Positions 1 through 14,500 of a stretch of 64,000 nucleotides of DNA are shown here, in pieces; positions within the stretch are counted from its first letter, which is position 1; every line of letters begins with the position of its first letter. The notes under the pieces were generated by a model. The model ran no database searches. It had not been told where the DNA came from and saw only the letters and a program-made list of their open reading frames with translations. Position numbers and translations under genes: made by a program. Source of the stretch: Lethocerus indicus (lineage: Eukaryota; Arthropoda; Insecta; Hemiptera; Belostomatidae). The DNA lies in contig JACDQD010000105.1 in assembly GCA_019843655.1 (NCBI GenBank), forward strand, positions 4,092,001 through 4,156,000. Reading direction: 5' to 3'.

Positions 1-3000
1 CAAGATAATTTTGTTTGAAAAAAATTTCTTCGACCAATTGTCAACATTAAAGGGAGTCCCAACGATAACACAGTGTAACGAAACATCGCTTTCGATGAAA
101 GGTTTTAGAATTAAGGACCATGTTTTAGAGAACCATTATTAACCAGACTTTGTAAACGACCACTAGTGGCAACCGGATTACGGCAGCATAATTGCGCATA
201 ACAAATGACATAAAAAGAAGAATGGGAAAACGTACCATTCGAAAAGGAAATACGTTCAATATCATTCTAAACATTATACTGTCGAATAAGATAATCAATA
301 CGGACTTTTCTGCCGTCAGGTGGAGCTTGGGAACTTTCGTACTTTTTTTAAAATTCTAACGGGACTATACAAAACCTGCCCCAAGTGAGCTCAAATTGCG
401 GGGCGGGGGGAGGAGGGGGCGGCACGGCCTAACGGGACACCCTTTCATCTTTCAGAGCTCAGAAGGGAAGATGCACACGCTACACTCGACGATCCCTAAG
501 ATAAACTGACTTTTCAGACTCTATTCGCCTCTGCAGTTACAACACCTGAAACACGATCAGTTCTTATGGCGCATACAGACCCGTGTAAATATTTTTAACA
601 AAACGGAATGCAGATAAAATACGTAACGTAGCATTGGCAATCAATTTTATACACAATCAATTGATATTAGTTAAAAGTTACTTCTCAGATATTAGACGCT
701 ACTGCATGATTTGTACAACTGTGCCACAAATTTTAATTATATTTTCGATCCCACTCTCGTCGATTTTTTATTCGGCTCGAATAACTGGCCCACTAATTTA
801 GACGTAGTGTACAGGAATATCTATGATGTAAAACATATCTTTATCTTCATAGACTAATTTATGTAGACATATAATCGAATGCATAATATAATTCCCGGAT
901 AGTATCGATATACAGTTGTCAATGAAACAATCTCCAATGAACAAGATTAATGTAAATAACAACAATCAGTGCCGGGTAATTCGTGGCATAATGCAAAGTA
1001 ATTTGAGGCAATACGTGCAGTTCATTAGGCGGGCCCAATATGTCGGAGAGGATATCGTAACTTTTCATGAATTAACCATCCGGCGTCGAACGATGGTTTC
1101 CAGAGGACATACCGGGCGTTGCACCGGGTCGTTTTAAACGCTATTTTATTCGCTAGAAATATAAGAGTTACGTGAACTCGCAAAGTCGATTCGACAATTC
1201 AATAGAAAAGGGTCGGCCGTAACGCGAAACCTTATTAAAGATATAGCTAGCTATAGCACGTGGCCGGCGGTCAAATTAACTCTATTGAGAGTGATTGCAC
1301 AATCGTTTGGTTTCGAACAATCAAGGTCCTCGATGAAGTTGAATCGCCCGCCGACGACAGGCGGAAGGCAAATGTTTTCACGCCATTTTGCACGGTAATC
1401 ACCGGTAAGTCACGCTATTACGACGGATTTAAAAGAAAAAAGTGACTATTTACAATAGGTTCTTTAATTTAAAAAAGGGTCAAAGACAAGTCATACGTAA
1501 TTGTCGTATTACAGTTATTATATCTTATCGGATAAAAGCAATTTGTTGTTTATGTTTCACAACAGAAGAAATATTATCACCTTCATTGCATATTTCTGAA
1601 AATGCTATTATCACCTGTAGGTTACTTGTTTATTTGGCTTTTTGAAGTAATTATTATGTGGTTGAAATTTATTAATAGAGTTTCCACGAGCCTTAGATTC
1701 CGAATGGCCTCTGAAGAAACGTTCGTAGTCTCAAAATTTGTCTCTGGACGAAAGCTTCAATCGTGATATTATATCGCAGGTGTAGAACGGTTCTTCCAAA
1801 AAAATAATGAAATGTAACTAGACCTACTGTACAATTCCGTTCGAAGTCGGACAAACAGGGAGCAACTGGAATAGTATATATAATTGCGAAGCTTGGTCGA
1901 GTTAATATATATTCAACAAGCGAGGTGGTCAACCATTTAGGAATTCCGCGAACACAACCGAGTTTCCAATACCTTTTCTCGTGGAAGAATTCTTCAACTC
2001 TGGAAGGCCAAAATGAACAGCTTTTTGTGAGTAAAAATAACAGCCGCCTTACTGGTTTAACTAAGATTTTTAAAACTGGCTACACGAAAAAACTGTACAT
2101 ATCAACAGAAAATAGAGCCGGAAATATCTGAAAATAGGGAAGAATTGAAAGAAATATATTGGTAAATTTAAATTAAATACTCATCCTCAGATTTACGAAA
2201 ATTGGTGTTAAAGGCTGAACACCAGTGAAAAGGGTAATTTTGTATAAGAATGTTGGGCGATTCTCGAATAATTCAACATGGAATGGGGATACAATTCATA
2301 AGTAGGTTAGAAATAATTCTTGAAGGTGCCCGATAAAATGCTAACTTGGTAACATTTCAATTACACTGATTCCTCTCGGTCAAAAGGAGAGGGTTTCATT
2401 TTTGCAGAACCAGAGACTGGAATATAATTGAAGGCCAGAAAAATAACCAAGCGCATGACACAAGCAAAAACAAAGCCAACAATTCGTGTCCAATTTGAAA
2501 GTTGTCAGAGGCATCTGTCAATAAAGTAGGCCTTCATATTCTTTTTCTTTCCTCGTTGATTCCGATCGAAGGGACGTCCTTTCAGTACAACGAGTGACAC
2601 ACGCTATTGTTTAAATAGGACAACGCCTACGTAAACAGGCTGAAAAATGCTTAGTCATAAAAGGCAGACAGTAGCGTTTTATGAACAACTAAAGTGTCGA
2701 AAACATCTCTCCGACCGATCGCGGTGCAATTAATTAAGGCAACTGAAATATATCGTTTTAGTCACAACTATTTTCTAACTTATGAATACTAATTTGGTCT
2801 TCCACCGGGATTCTTAGACACTCGGTCGGTATATATTAGAACATTAGTATATTAGATCTGAAGTGGCATTTCACTCGTAATGAGTTACATACTACCATAA
2901 AGTAGTATTTAATTTGAAATGCAAACCAAAACGTTACATTAGTGTACTTTTATTTAAATAGTCGAATGAAATAGGGTCGTATTGAAATCCCCATTCCCTA

Positions 3001-3831
3001 TTTAAGGTAACACGAAATCCTGCTGATGAAAAACGGATGTGATAGCATGGGATAAATATAAATTTAATCGTGGTAATCGGCGGTATATAGAGAAGCGTAA
3101 CGCGCCGTTGACAAACACTTAATTGATTCGTTCCTAGACCTGCCTATCGGGCTTTGCTCGTTAAACGCGTCCAGTAACAACACCGGCAAGGGGCGAAGCG
3201 GAGGTTTCAAAAGCGATTTAAAAGCAGTAAGTCTGAGAGGTCGGTGACCCGACGCTTCCTCCCACCATACCTTGTCGGCCGACAGGTTTGTGGTGTGTAC
3301 AAGCTGAACAGTCCATGGATATGTTACCGGAGGCCCGATGACATCCCATGTCATTCCGAATATAAAGATATAAACCCACTTTCCACAGTCATCCTTCAGA
3401 CATCTACATGAAAATCTGCGTTGCAAATTTCGAAAAAAATCAGCAAAAAATCCTTAGAGTTGGATTTGTAACACTGAGTGATCTATATATGAACTCATCC
3501 CCATATATAGTACATTTCCATATAGTGCCGTATCGTACATTCCTTATGAAATATTCCTTTATTTTCTTGATTAACTTAATCTTAATATAAACATCGTAAT
3601 GAGGAGCAAATTCTAAACCAATCTAATATAATGACGCTACTTTTGGAACTTATATTCTAACAATTGGATACTGAAGGTAGGAAATATAATTAAGAAGTTT
3701 CCCAATTAAAATATGACAATATATTGAACGGTCAAATGAATGACTAATGTTAATAATAACCGCACATTCTAAGCAAACGGCAAAGGAGATAAAACCAGGT
3801 AAGGTTTAAACTAGCCAGACAAGTTAGGTTT
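1..3831. other. Gene-free AT-rich DNA
   Basis: No coding region, RNA gene or recognisable mobile element was found on either strand. The longest frames (120 codons or fewer) have no family signature. Minor structure is a G-rich tract at 400-419 (runs of 4, 6 and 5 G) that could form a quadruplex, and a 14-bp perfect palindrome TATAGCTAGCTATA at 1242-1255. Confidence 0.6.
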
Positions 3832-3841
3832 GGGGGGGGGG
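3832..3841. repeat. Homopolymer G tract (10 G)
   Basis: Ten consecutive G on the + strand, followed two bases later by a run of T. One of four G/C homopolymers of 9-11 bases in this otherwise AT-rich window. Confidence 0.9.
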
Positions 3842-6800
3842 AGTTTTTTCAGTTCCTCCCTCAAGATTTACGAATCGTTAACATCCCATTAAATATAATT
3901 GCGGTCCAAAGAGGCCGCGCCCAGCTTAGCGGGGGAGAGCTTTAAAAAGTAGAGGCCCATTTACATTTAATTTTGCCAGGGAGTCGACAAAAAAAAACGG
4001 GGAAATTTTTATCTCGGGTCGGGATGACCGACTGTTACGTAAGTTGAACCGACACAAAAACTAAGTAATAGATGGAATTGCGCAATTGCTATAATCTTAG
4101 GCATCGAGAGAGAGAGAGAAAGGCAGATTCTCAATTTCCTTAGGACACGATTCAGACTCTATCTCAAACCGGACGAATTCCCCCATTAAGCAATTGAGAT
4201 TCAACTTGATTGAAATTATTCTTTGAGCTAAACGTCAGTATATCGGCACTACCTATTCAACAATATAGAAACGAACGGCGAACGGGGAAAAATTCACGCC
4301 GGTCTTTTATAAGTTGGCAACACGGTAATTGGTGATGAATCGCGCGGGGCCCAATTTAGAGAATGCGCTTTAATTGGTCTATTTTCGCCTACCGGACAGG
4401 GGGAACGCGTAGTTAAAATATAAAAATATGACCGAAAAAAGGCGCCGCGTGATTAAGTGTGATGAGGGATGATGGCGGGCTGGGATATTTTCGTTCTTCT
4501 TTTTTGGAAACGTGAGCTGAACTTAAAACGCGGGGTCGATCGTGACGGAGGCAGGTAAGGTAGGTAGGTAGGTAACATGTCCGGTGAACACTACTGGCCA
4601 ACCTGCATACAAATTCGTCCGCCTTCAACTTAAAGCTAGGGTCAAACTAACTTCTTTAAATCACCCTACTCGAACAACAACACTTTGAGGAAGAGCGGTA
4701 CATTACTACAGATATTTGTCTATTTAAACCGGTATAAATCACTAGAGACCTCAACCTATAACAAAATAAATGTATTGTTTGTTAAACAATGATAAAGTTT
4801 ATCCTAAACAAGTTGCATTTAATGTCTGGTCTGTTTTTGGTCCCAAGCTGGAGGAAAGATTTTGGCTTCTATCGTAAGTAGCATTCCTTAAATAATGGCT
4901 ATCGACAGATGTTGCTTGAATACTGAACGGATCAGCAGTTGGATTTGTACAAACACATCTCGGGATTTTTATATTAGATATAATGACTTTTTATCCCACA
5001 ACAAATTATCCATAGAACCGACACTCGAGTCGTGTTTCCATTTCTGACAGAACGACATTCCTAAATTATTGGGCAAGCGCAGAAATAATTCGGAACTGTT
5101 CCGCAACCCTCGAAACGTTAATTAAACTAGTTTCGACCGAAATGCTATATCCCTCGCAAAGAAAATATATTTTGAGCGTTACTTACTTTGTCTGTCTTAG
5201 AAAATTGCTTCTTGAACGGAAGATTTCGTAAATTACTCAATGTTTATAAGAACGTGATGCTGATATATTGATTCAAGATCTAAATTACAATGGTTAACTA
5301 AAGTGTATTACGACGAAGATGGCCTTTTTTTAATTGTGTCCCTGCGGTACTAGACGTTAATAAGCACATTATTACGAAAAAAAACATGTAAATAAAATTC
5401 AGTTACTAAACATACCTTTCATCCTAAAAAATCCAGAGCTCACAAAAAATCAGGAATCTATTTCAGTTTGACAGAAAATGTGTGTACAGAAACGGCTACT
5501 TCTAGTATTCCACTTTCCTTAATACAAACAAATTTTGTCGCAAATCCCCAAAAAACAGATGACACAGTCAAATCCGAACTCGGTCTAAATTTAACGGTTC
5601 AAACTAGCACAAACTCCGGTGGAAATAATTTCGGTCCCAATTAAAATTTACACGCACAACTCAACGTTAACTGACAACAGCAACGCGGTGAGAAAATACC
5701 GTGTGATTTAAATCCGGAATAGTTCTCGTCGAGGCTAATTGAAGAAACTGAAAACTCGGCCACTTTTTAACTAAGATCGTATTTATCAATTAACACACTT
5801 CGGCCCATAAAACGGTGTACAGACCACCAGGAGACTAAGCCGCACACAATTACAAATTCAACCAAAGACTATACAATGTCGAAGCGCGTTGGTCAGAAGC
5901 TCAGGAAAAGCTCCAAGTTAAATCTGGAAAGAAAAGTGCGTCATCGGTTAAGAAAGCGGAGAAGTGCTAAAAACGTCTTCGCAATATGCAGCGCCACTTG
6001 TGAATGTTCCAAACACCGTTTTAAGCAATATTGCACTTGAAACGGGCAAATGTAATTCTGTTCATTAGAAAAGGTCGTGGCCACAGGAACTTAATGCCAA
6101 CTGTGAACAAATATATCAGGAAGGTACACTTTCTACTTGACGGTACATCGTGGACCATTTATTGATCTTTACCTGCCGTTAATATATTCATATTTTAATG
6201 GGATAATTTTTTCTTTTTTTAGTTCATTCTCTGTTCCGGGCGTCATTTATGGACTACCTGGCGACTGGTTCTTTAAATTTAAATTCCGAACTAATTTGCT
6301 CTTCATCATCGTGGGCCCATTCACGCCGTTGGTTTCTCCTAGTGAATCTTTGTTAGTGAAATTTTTAATTGGAATGAAGTGTCGATCAAACACTTTGGTC
6401 GATTATGAGAGAGGCCCAGATATGAAAGTGTTTGAGAGACTACTGAGATCATCCCACCAATCCGCGAATACTATCAGCATTATTTTGCATTCTACTTGCC
6501 GCGAAACTATATGATGTCGAGCCACACTGATATTCGTAAGATACAAATTCCATTGTTTAAGATTCATTTTGGATCCTACCTTATTCCAGATTATAAAGGC
6601 CAGTATCCTTTTATACGGCTGTTTCGTCTGAAAACTTGGACATCATTAGGTAGTGGATAGCCTTATGAAAAAAAAGGCTCTGTTATATGGATAATACCAA
6701 GAAACTTGGCTACTACAACAATGAACAAACACAGAGTGTTTTTTATCACCGGTAATGGCGAATCGACGAGGAAGAATAAATATTCCGGCCCAGACCCTAA

Positions 6801-7190
6801 CGGTCTTCCACCGAGTGGCAGGACCGTGCGGAAGACTCAATTCATACTTGGGTCGGAAGTTGAAAAAACACTTGGGACAAAAGGAATGGGATCCGTACAA
6901 TAAGAGATACAGGATAAGCAAAAAAAACATCGGGCATGCCGCACAGTTGAACTCAAGGTCCCGTCCCCAAAGGCCAACTTCCTACAGTGGGGCGGGGGAG
7001 AGGCGGCTGTAGAATTTCCCCTTTCTCTCCTCCTTTCCCTTTAATAACGTGGGGACCCCCCTCGGACACTATACCACCATCTCTGACCTCAACGACCGGT
7101 ACACACTTAACAGGCTTCACTTTAGGTTCCAACCGAAACGACGCGAAAACCAACAACCGAACAAGTATCTCAGTCTGTTGGCATTGTAAT
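3842..7190. other. Gene-free AT-rich DNA with two tiny microsatellites
   Basis: A short GA run lies at 4106-4121 and a GGTA-type tetranucleotide repeat at about 4553-4575. At 5876-6040 there is a short, strikingly basic frame, discussed as a finding. Otherwise I see no gene, RNA or element signature. Confidence 0.55.
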
Positions 7191-7201
7191 CCCCCCCCCC
7201 C
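7191..7201. repeat. Homopolymer C tract (11 C)
   Basis: Eleven consecutive C on the + strand, equivalent to poly-G on the - strand. Confidence 0.9.
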
Positions 7202-7303
7202 TATACTTATACAACGAGGTACTTCAGGCTCCGTTATGCGCGTTTCGATTGACCTAGCGCGGGGCGGTTTCGTCGATCACCCTAACTTAGACTAACATCC
7301 ATG

Positions 7304-7362
7304 GCATAGGGCGGAGTCGAACACGTGGGGCAGAACACACGTCCTGAGCCACTGAGGCTCCA
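7304..7362 (-). repeat. tRNA-derived SINE fragment (pol III A and B boxes)
   Basis: On the - strand, an A-box-like sequence (complement of 7344-7361, reading GGAGCCTCAGTGGCTCAG) is followed about 25 bases later by a B-box core GTTCGACTC (complement of 7314-7322). Order and spacing match the internal pol III promoter of tRNAs and tRNA-derived SINEs. The T-stem does not pair well and no matching acceptor stem is visible, so this reads as a SINE head or tRNA relic, not a working tRNA gene. SINEs are non-autonomous retroposons copied by a partner LINE; no LINE is visible nearby. The downstream body and tail cannot be delimited without other copies. Confidence 0.5.
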
Positions 7363-10300
7363 GACACTTTAATTTCTCACATTTCCTAACAAATATCTAA
7401 CCAAATATACCATTTATCAAACTAAAGTATTCGGTGAACTGTCAGGACATAAAAATTCGTGTAAATAAGATTGATTCCAATTAAAACTAAAAAGGAGGAA
7501 CGGCGCAATGAAAAACTTTGGCAGGGCAAACCCTCTGTTCAAGAGTCCAGAATTTTCGTGTTTTATCGACGAGAAATGTTTTTTCTTTCTGTTTTTAAAA
7601 TTAAACGCAATATCATTTATCGTTTTGAAACGATGTTGGTTAATGTTGATTCTTGACCAACGCACAGCGATGATATCGCGCCTCCGTAATCTATCAATAA
7701 CAGCAAACAATATTTAGTCTACTCAGCAAAATTCGACTTCTTTAGATAGATCGATATCTTGCCGGGGCTATCTCGTTTTAATTGGAAAACAAACGACTGA
7801 ATGAAATTAGTCTCTTTAGCGGTTAGATGTATAAAAGTGCGAGGGTAAACGAAAGAAAATCTTTATTTCGAAATCGACTAAGCTTAATTAAAAATAAATG
7901 TTAACGTAGGCAGTTTCTGGGATCTACATAGTACTACAAAATATTCCACGTTGTACAAACATAATGATGATCCCAGGTTATCGCTATATTGCTGCAATCT
8001 TAAACATTGCGCACGTTTATGTAGAATACGAATGTTGCATAACGGCAGTCGATGAAAATACCGGTGGCATTTTTGAGTCGGTGGTGCCCTTTCTCCACTT
8101 CACATAACTGCGGTACAGGGTTGTAATTGCTGACGATGTTTGAAACATCGCCCGTGCTATTTCACATCTAACTTCGCCTATTTGCTAAGCAAGACAGGTT
8201 TCGGCTTTTCCTATTATTATACATACGGGGTAGCTATATACCGGGCCGGAACACGGAGGTAGCCTGCCGATGGGATCATTTCGCTGGTACCCGACGAAAT
8301 GCATAACTCCCTCTCAATAGGATTGTTCCCACAAGACTGTCAACAAGTCGAGAACAAAGGGGAACAATAGAATATTAAATATCATCCAACTTCTTTTGTC
8401 GTAGAAATAAAAATGGGCTGTTTCCGAAAGGAGAGGCAGGAAAACAACGGCCGATGAACGCTCCTCCCCCGCCCTCCCAACACCACAAAAGGTATATTTT
8501 TTAATTTGGCTTCGTTCGCCACGGAACAAAAGGAATGAGCAAAATGATGAAAATAAAAGAGAAAGGATAAAAAGAGAATATGCCACCGTTTGCGCGACAT
8601 TCTTTTGACGAGGGAAGCCTTCAATATTGAAAAAATTCTCAGTCACAATCAGAGCTACAATTCATAATTGCGGCGATTTCTAACGGAAAATTATTATTTC
8701 GATTGTGGCTCAGATACGACTGAAAATATTGGAATAGTCAGATTCGAAGCTAGGAAATGGGTAAGGTTTCATTTGAAGGATGAATTCTGAATTTTAGTTT
8801 TTACTGACGACTGAAATCCTTTTCTAAGGTAGCGCCTTATTCCAAGTAATATCCAAATAAATAATATCTATATCAATAGATAATTGATATCAGATAAATA
8901 AATGTAGAAGCAATGCAATAATTAATGGATACAATTATCAGGTGTGGGGAGATGTCATGCGCTATATTTGGAATAAATAACAGATACATGAGAGGAAAAC
9001 AACAAAAAGCTACAGTTGCGGCAGCTGTGGCCGGAGGTCACAACGGTGTTTTATACAGTGTCATCCCCGACTATTGTTTCTCAGCACGGTCTATAGACAC
9101 AGGAGACCCGTGTAGACACAACTGTACATGCCAACGGTCTGTAAACACATGACTGCCTCATTACCCTTACTCAAACTACTAGACAGTAGTCGATCATTAA
9201 AACGACCGGTATATGAAAAATGTAATTACAAAAAATAAATAAAACAGATGTTTTCCCTGCATATCAACAATTGCATTGAAAATTCTGGAACTGGTGTTTT
9301 AATAAATATCAACATTTGAAAATTTGTTCCGAATTTACTGTTTCTACACTTGTCTATATGGGACTTATATAGTATATAATTTGGAATATAAAAATTCCCC
9401 GAAACCGACCTGGCAAAATACCAAACGAGAGGAGACAAGATCTAAAAAACCATAATAAAACTAGACCAAATTCTTTCTATCCTGTCTATCCTCCATAACC
9501 TCTTTCTATAAAATAATAATAAAATATTTTATCTCACGAAACAAAATTTTAGCTACGATTTGAACTCCGAAAATTGAAACTGAATACTATATAACACGAA
9601 AAAGAACTCTTTTTCAGCTAGTTTGGTACGATTACACTCTCTGATACCTGATATTGTCCACGCTCTCTATTTCATGTAAAAAATTCAAATAATTTCTGCT
9701 CAAATGTAATATAGCAAGAGAATGGAAAATAATTTTAACAGAGACGGCATGAAACAGGCTGTTTCGAGAAACCCACTAAATACGATCAGTAGGATTTTCA
9801 AACAATAAGTACTCAAAATTTGATAATCTTCTATGTCAATTAAACTCTGCCTCCCCTCGCTTTTTAGAGTACACTCCTTGACCGAGTGCTCGATACAAAA
9901 TTCATCGAAAAAATTCTTCACAAGAGGTCTAAAAAATATCCTACGCCATAAACACTGAACCCACAAGTGTAATCGTTACAAAGAAAATAAATATAACCAA
10001 TAATGATCAGTAAAACCCAGTCTGAGAGATGGGGAATTCCAGACCCTAAAATGTAAAAACCCCTAGGCAGAATTAGATTTAACCGTGTACAACGATCAGC
10101 CAATGTTCGCGCCGAAGCACGAGGCCAGAAACAACTTTCTTGATGTTCACTCGAAGCAATTTGAACTTGCGCACTTGCTCGTGCGTATACTTTCCTGTTA
10201 GGCTTCCCAGAATCAAATTACACCGGGCCAACAAATTATTTATTTCTATATCGTCCCATTAAGCGAGTTATCATGAGCACGTTCTGATCTCTGTATTGAT

Positions 10301-11201
10301 CTATGGTCTGCAATAACGGACGAACACTCACACGTATTTTTCTTTTCGACGATAACAGTTTTCCGGGCTAAGAAACCGGTACAGAAGACATGCGAGGCTT
10401 TTTTAATTAATTATGTTATCACTCTGGCCTCTCACATTGGTGGTTGCTACATTTTTAGAGGACCCAGCCGCCTGTAACGCGTGCCAACTACTCCGAGTTC
10501 TGATACCGTACAACCCGTTTTTCCGCGCAACAGCCAAGACGGTCTCGCAATATAGAATAACTCTCGGCACAAAATCTGCGAAAGACCAGTATTTCAAACA
10601 ATTATTTCGCATGCAGATTTATTCAACAGATAACAGTGTGTGATAGTTTAAATATTTGATATGTCACTAATCACTTTAAGATAACTTCTTATGATAAATT
10701 GTCATTCATGTCTCCTTTTAATCGAATTTATCGGCACGGGTAACAAGATTAAAATGCTTTTAAGATTAGACAAAAAAATAATCGGCGTCCACAGTGCGTG
10801 CGATGTGCAGAGAGTTAATCTCTCTTTAGCGCTCTGAATTCAAGCGCCCGAAATTGAATACTGTCGTATTAAACTGTTTGATACTGTATCGTATCAACGA
10901 TAAATATCGTTCGACATTTAAACTTTTCAACGCAGATTAGGATCAGAGAGTTAAATTTAATCCAAAGGTGGCTCTCCAGAATGGAAAAAAGCCGAGGACG
11001 TCTAGGCTAAACCGGTAAATTTAAAGGTTGGTCTTATTGTTATTAAACCGGAGCGGACCGGGCTATAAATATTACGGCGAAGGTGGAACTCCTTAAGTTA
11101 AATGTCAACTCCAAATTGTTGTCGGACCGGTGCCTTGGGAGTTATTCCAAAAGGAATAAAATACAAATACGATAAGAACTCAAAAACGATTAAATGCGTG
11201 A
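7363..11201. other. Gene-free AT-rich DNA
   Basis: Nothing supportable on either strand. An 8-bp inverted repeat, ATATCAAT/ATTGATAT, with a 5-base loop lies at 8870-8890. Open frames reach at most about 110 codons and look random. Confidence 0.55.
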
Positions 11202-11212
11202 GGGGGGGGGGG
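11202..11212. repeat. Homopolymer G tract (11 G)
   Basis: Eleven consecutive G on the + strand. Confidence 0.9.
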
Positions 11213-11433
11213 TGCGCCCATCGTTCCGCTGTTCGGAAACGGCTGTAATGTAAAAAGTTGGGCCCACACGCCCAGATAGTAGAGAACCGATTTGTAATTT
11301 TTCTGGCGCGTTCCCACTAGAAATGGCGATCGGGATCAGTTCTGAATAGGCAATTAGTCGACCTATTGGATAAAAGACAAATAGGCGCGGTGGTGGCCGG
11401 ACTACTTATCTGGCTGACATTTGGCAGGGGAGT

Positions 11434-11520
11434 CATTATTATTATTATTATTATGAAAGAGGGCTGGGGTAGGTCGACTTCTCTCCCTCTCCCTCACCCT
11501 CACTCTCTCTCTATTCCACC
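11434..11520. repeat. ATT trinucleotide run and CT-rich tract
   Basis: About six ATT units (11434-11453) are followed within 30 bases by a pyrimidine-rich tract of CTC and CCT units at about 11478-11520. Both are simple-sequence DNA. Confidence 0.75.
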
Positions 11521-14500
11521 ACTCCCATTCCAAAGGCGACCCGATCAACTTTCACCGGCCCGACCGATCCTTCAACTACACACAGAGTCTGACCGATATA
11601 TATAAAATATATTGCCACTCCATATTTCGCAACAAATGAAATTCTTTTCTCGCTGCGACAACTCGGCAATAAATTCCAGACTGAGAACAGAGACACGAGA
11701 CCACCCAGGAAATTACAACGAAAGCAGTAGAAGAGAGCTAACCGGACAGAACTGTGATCGTTGTGATATTGTCGCGATCCAATATATTGAGCTATAGCAG
11801 AGTACAAGAATTTGATTAGGAGAGAATCAAATTCCCACAAATGCCGACTAAACAGTTCAACCGATATGCGAAGCTAAACGATTTCAAATGTAAGGATTAA
11901 CCATTGCCTGGTGTCGCGCATACAAAAATAAACGACACTTAAAACCGAGCAAGATTTGCCGAATACACTTATAACAATCCTTTTACAGAATTATAACACA
12001 ACCAACGGTAGTACGGACATTTTACGTATGTAGCGTAATCGAAAAATTGTGGCACATCCGAATACAATTAAGAGAAAAACCGTTTATAAGTTTGGCTTTT
12101 TATGATTAAGTAGGAAACAGTTAAAAAGCACGAAACGGTAAAACTTCGTTAGTGAAGTTTCATCACCTGCACAAACATAACACATTTCTACCCTTATTTA
12201 GCCTCGAACGGTACAAACAAGCTATTTTTTCAGTAATTATTGTCGTAGCCGATTGTAATGATTTATTTCGAGGGATTAAAAGGATGTGAGCAGGCTTCAA
12301 GGACGTACAGATCCTTCTTCGCCATTGATCTTGACTCGCGAAACCAGTTTTAAGTAGACGATGCTTAAGACAAGAAAGTCATGTTACACATATATCGGCA
12401 TATTAATCTGATTACATATTCAAGGTTTCTCCTTATATAACAAACCTACAACACCGGATTTAGGTTGATTTAAAAAATGAATTAGGTTGATATTGAAATT
12501 ACATTTTACATTAGCAATCTGTAGCCATGCATATCTTCGATTCTCGCCAATTTGGCGTATTAATCAGTTGGATGACAATAGTTCGATTAAACAAGTTAAT
12601 CAGTACTATTGACTATTCGTAGTGGAAATTGAGAAAAGATCGAACACTATTGATTACAACAAAATGAACTGGAGCGTTTTCAAAGCTTCGAGAGTTCAAT
12701 ACAAATACGCTATTTTTCGTTAAATTACAAAATTTTTCGTAATTGTTGTTAAGTAAAAATTTAAGCCGTGGCAGAAGTAATCACTACGCTCACCGGGAGG
12801 GTGTAAACTACTAACGAGTAATTCCTAATTGCCGCAAACAAGCGACTACAGTCAAAAGGGTGGATTTAGCAGTGGAGTGGGGACGACCCCATTTTCAAGT
12901 TCCAATATCGAGTTGATGAGCGGAAACGTGCGGGATGCGCATGAACAGACCCCGCTCTGCACCAGCAACCCCTCCCAAACGAACTTAAGCTCCAATTCCA
13001 CACTGGCAAAATCTGAAAAGAATTTTTTTTCAACGATCTGACAGGAATTCTCTCAACTGGGGATGATTTACGCAATAACCCGCGAACAGTTACTGTTACC
13101 TCCCACTGCAAAAATAGCACCACGACTACTGAAGGTGACTTAAATCCGAGTACTTAATCGGCGGCTGGTATGGGTAAGTACTCAACTATATTACTGACGG
13201 AATGCTACCGGCTCTGGGAGCGGAACGGAAGTAGAGGAAAGCTAGCGGAGACGGAAATTCAAACGATTGCTGAAACTCGACACTGATCGACCTATTCAAA
13301 TCAGCATTTAAACAACGCCTCTCGCCAGGTGGCCGTTCCAATTCGAGCAACGTTGGACACGATCACAAGTGAAACCGGTGGAAACGAACTGGGCTCAATT
13401 AACACCAGAGAACCCGGAATAAATTCCAGATCAGTAGTCCGAAGATTTCACTGCAAGGAAGCGAAGGCAACGGGAGCGTGAATACATTTCGATCCAGGAT
13501 GCAAAACTCTTCCCGATCGAACCTTCACCACTCGAATCATACACGTTAACGCTCAGCCGGCGTCTTAACACCCGAAAGGGCGTATTAAATCTGATATTTA
13601 AAACTCATTCTCGGTAGCGACCACTTCGGAGAACAACGCGGAGTAAATGTAAATAGGTCAGCAAAAAGTAAGAGGCAGGGACAAGGTAATCTGATTACAG
13701 CCTTAACTTATCAGATTATTAACAGAAGCACTTGCTCCGCATGTACACTCAAATTATAGAATTCCCTAATCGAAATGCACAATCTGCGATAATGGTAGCT
13801 GTAGCAAAGAAAACTAACCTGCAGTAACTATATAGAAGTGTTTTTAGTTTTGACACACATAATCTAGGCCGTGCAAAATGCCTTAAATTTTTAAGACTTA
13901 TTAACAGATTACATATTATTTAAAAAATTAATTTTCTCCACGAGTCCAGATAAAGGATGAAAGTGTAAATCACGAGGGAATCCCATTCAGTATAAAAAGC
14001 CGTTTAAAGTCAGAGGTCATACAAGTTGGGGAATACCCTGTGGGGAATTGCCTGTATTCAAAGTAGACAAACAATGAAAGGATGTAAAACAGGCTTAACA
14101 TTATTTGGAAGAACTGTTAAGGTAATAGACTTTTTCTTAAAACGGGTTTCGAGTAGACTGAACGTCCTTAAACTTTACCTAACTATGTAATGGCCATTCC
14201 TTTCGCGCCCTCCAACCCACTTCCATCAAGCACGCAATTCCAAGAAAACTTCATTCGAGGATGCCAAATCCGGAATTATAGTTCCGCATTCACGCGAAAT
14301 TTTTTTCCATTCCGGAGGCCATTTGGGAGTTATTATGGAGTAAAATTTATAAAACGGAGGTGGATTGGTAGAAAAAAGCTGGTAAACGTGTGTCCGAGTT
14401 TACAGTTCAGAATTATAATTGCAACTGACATGTACTCTTTAGTAGAGGCTTTCACGAAAACAGTTATTCATTTTTAATTACAAGTTTCTCTTACAAGAAG

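Noticed and set aside
12459..12492. Mariner inverted-repeat debris (TTAGGTTGAT twice)
   Set aside because: Too short, in direct orientation, and with no paired terminus or transposase frame.
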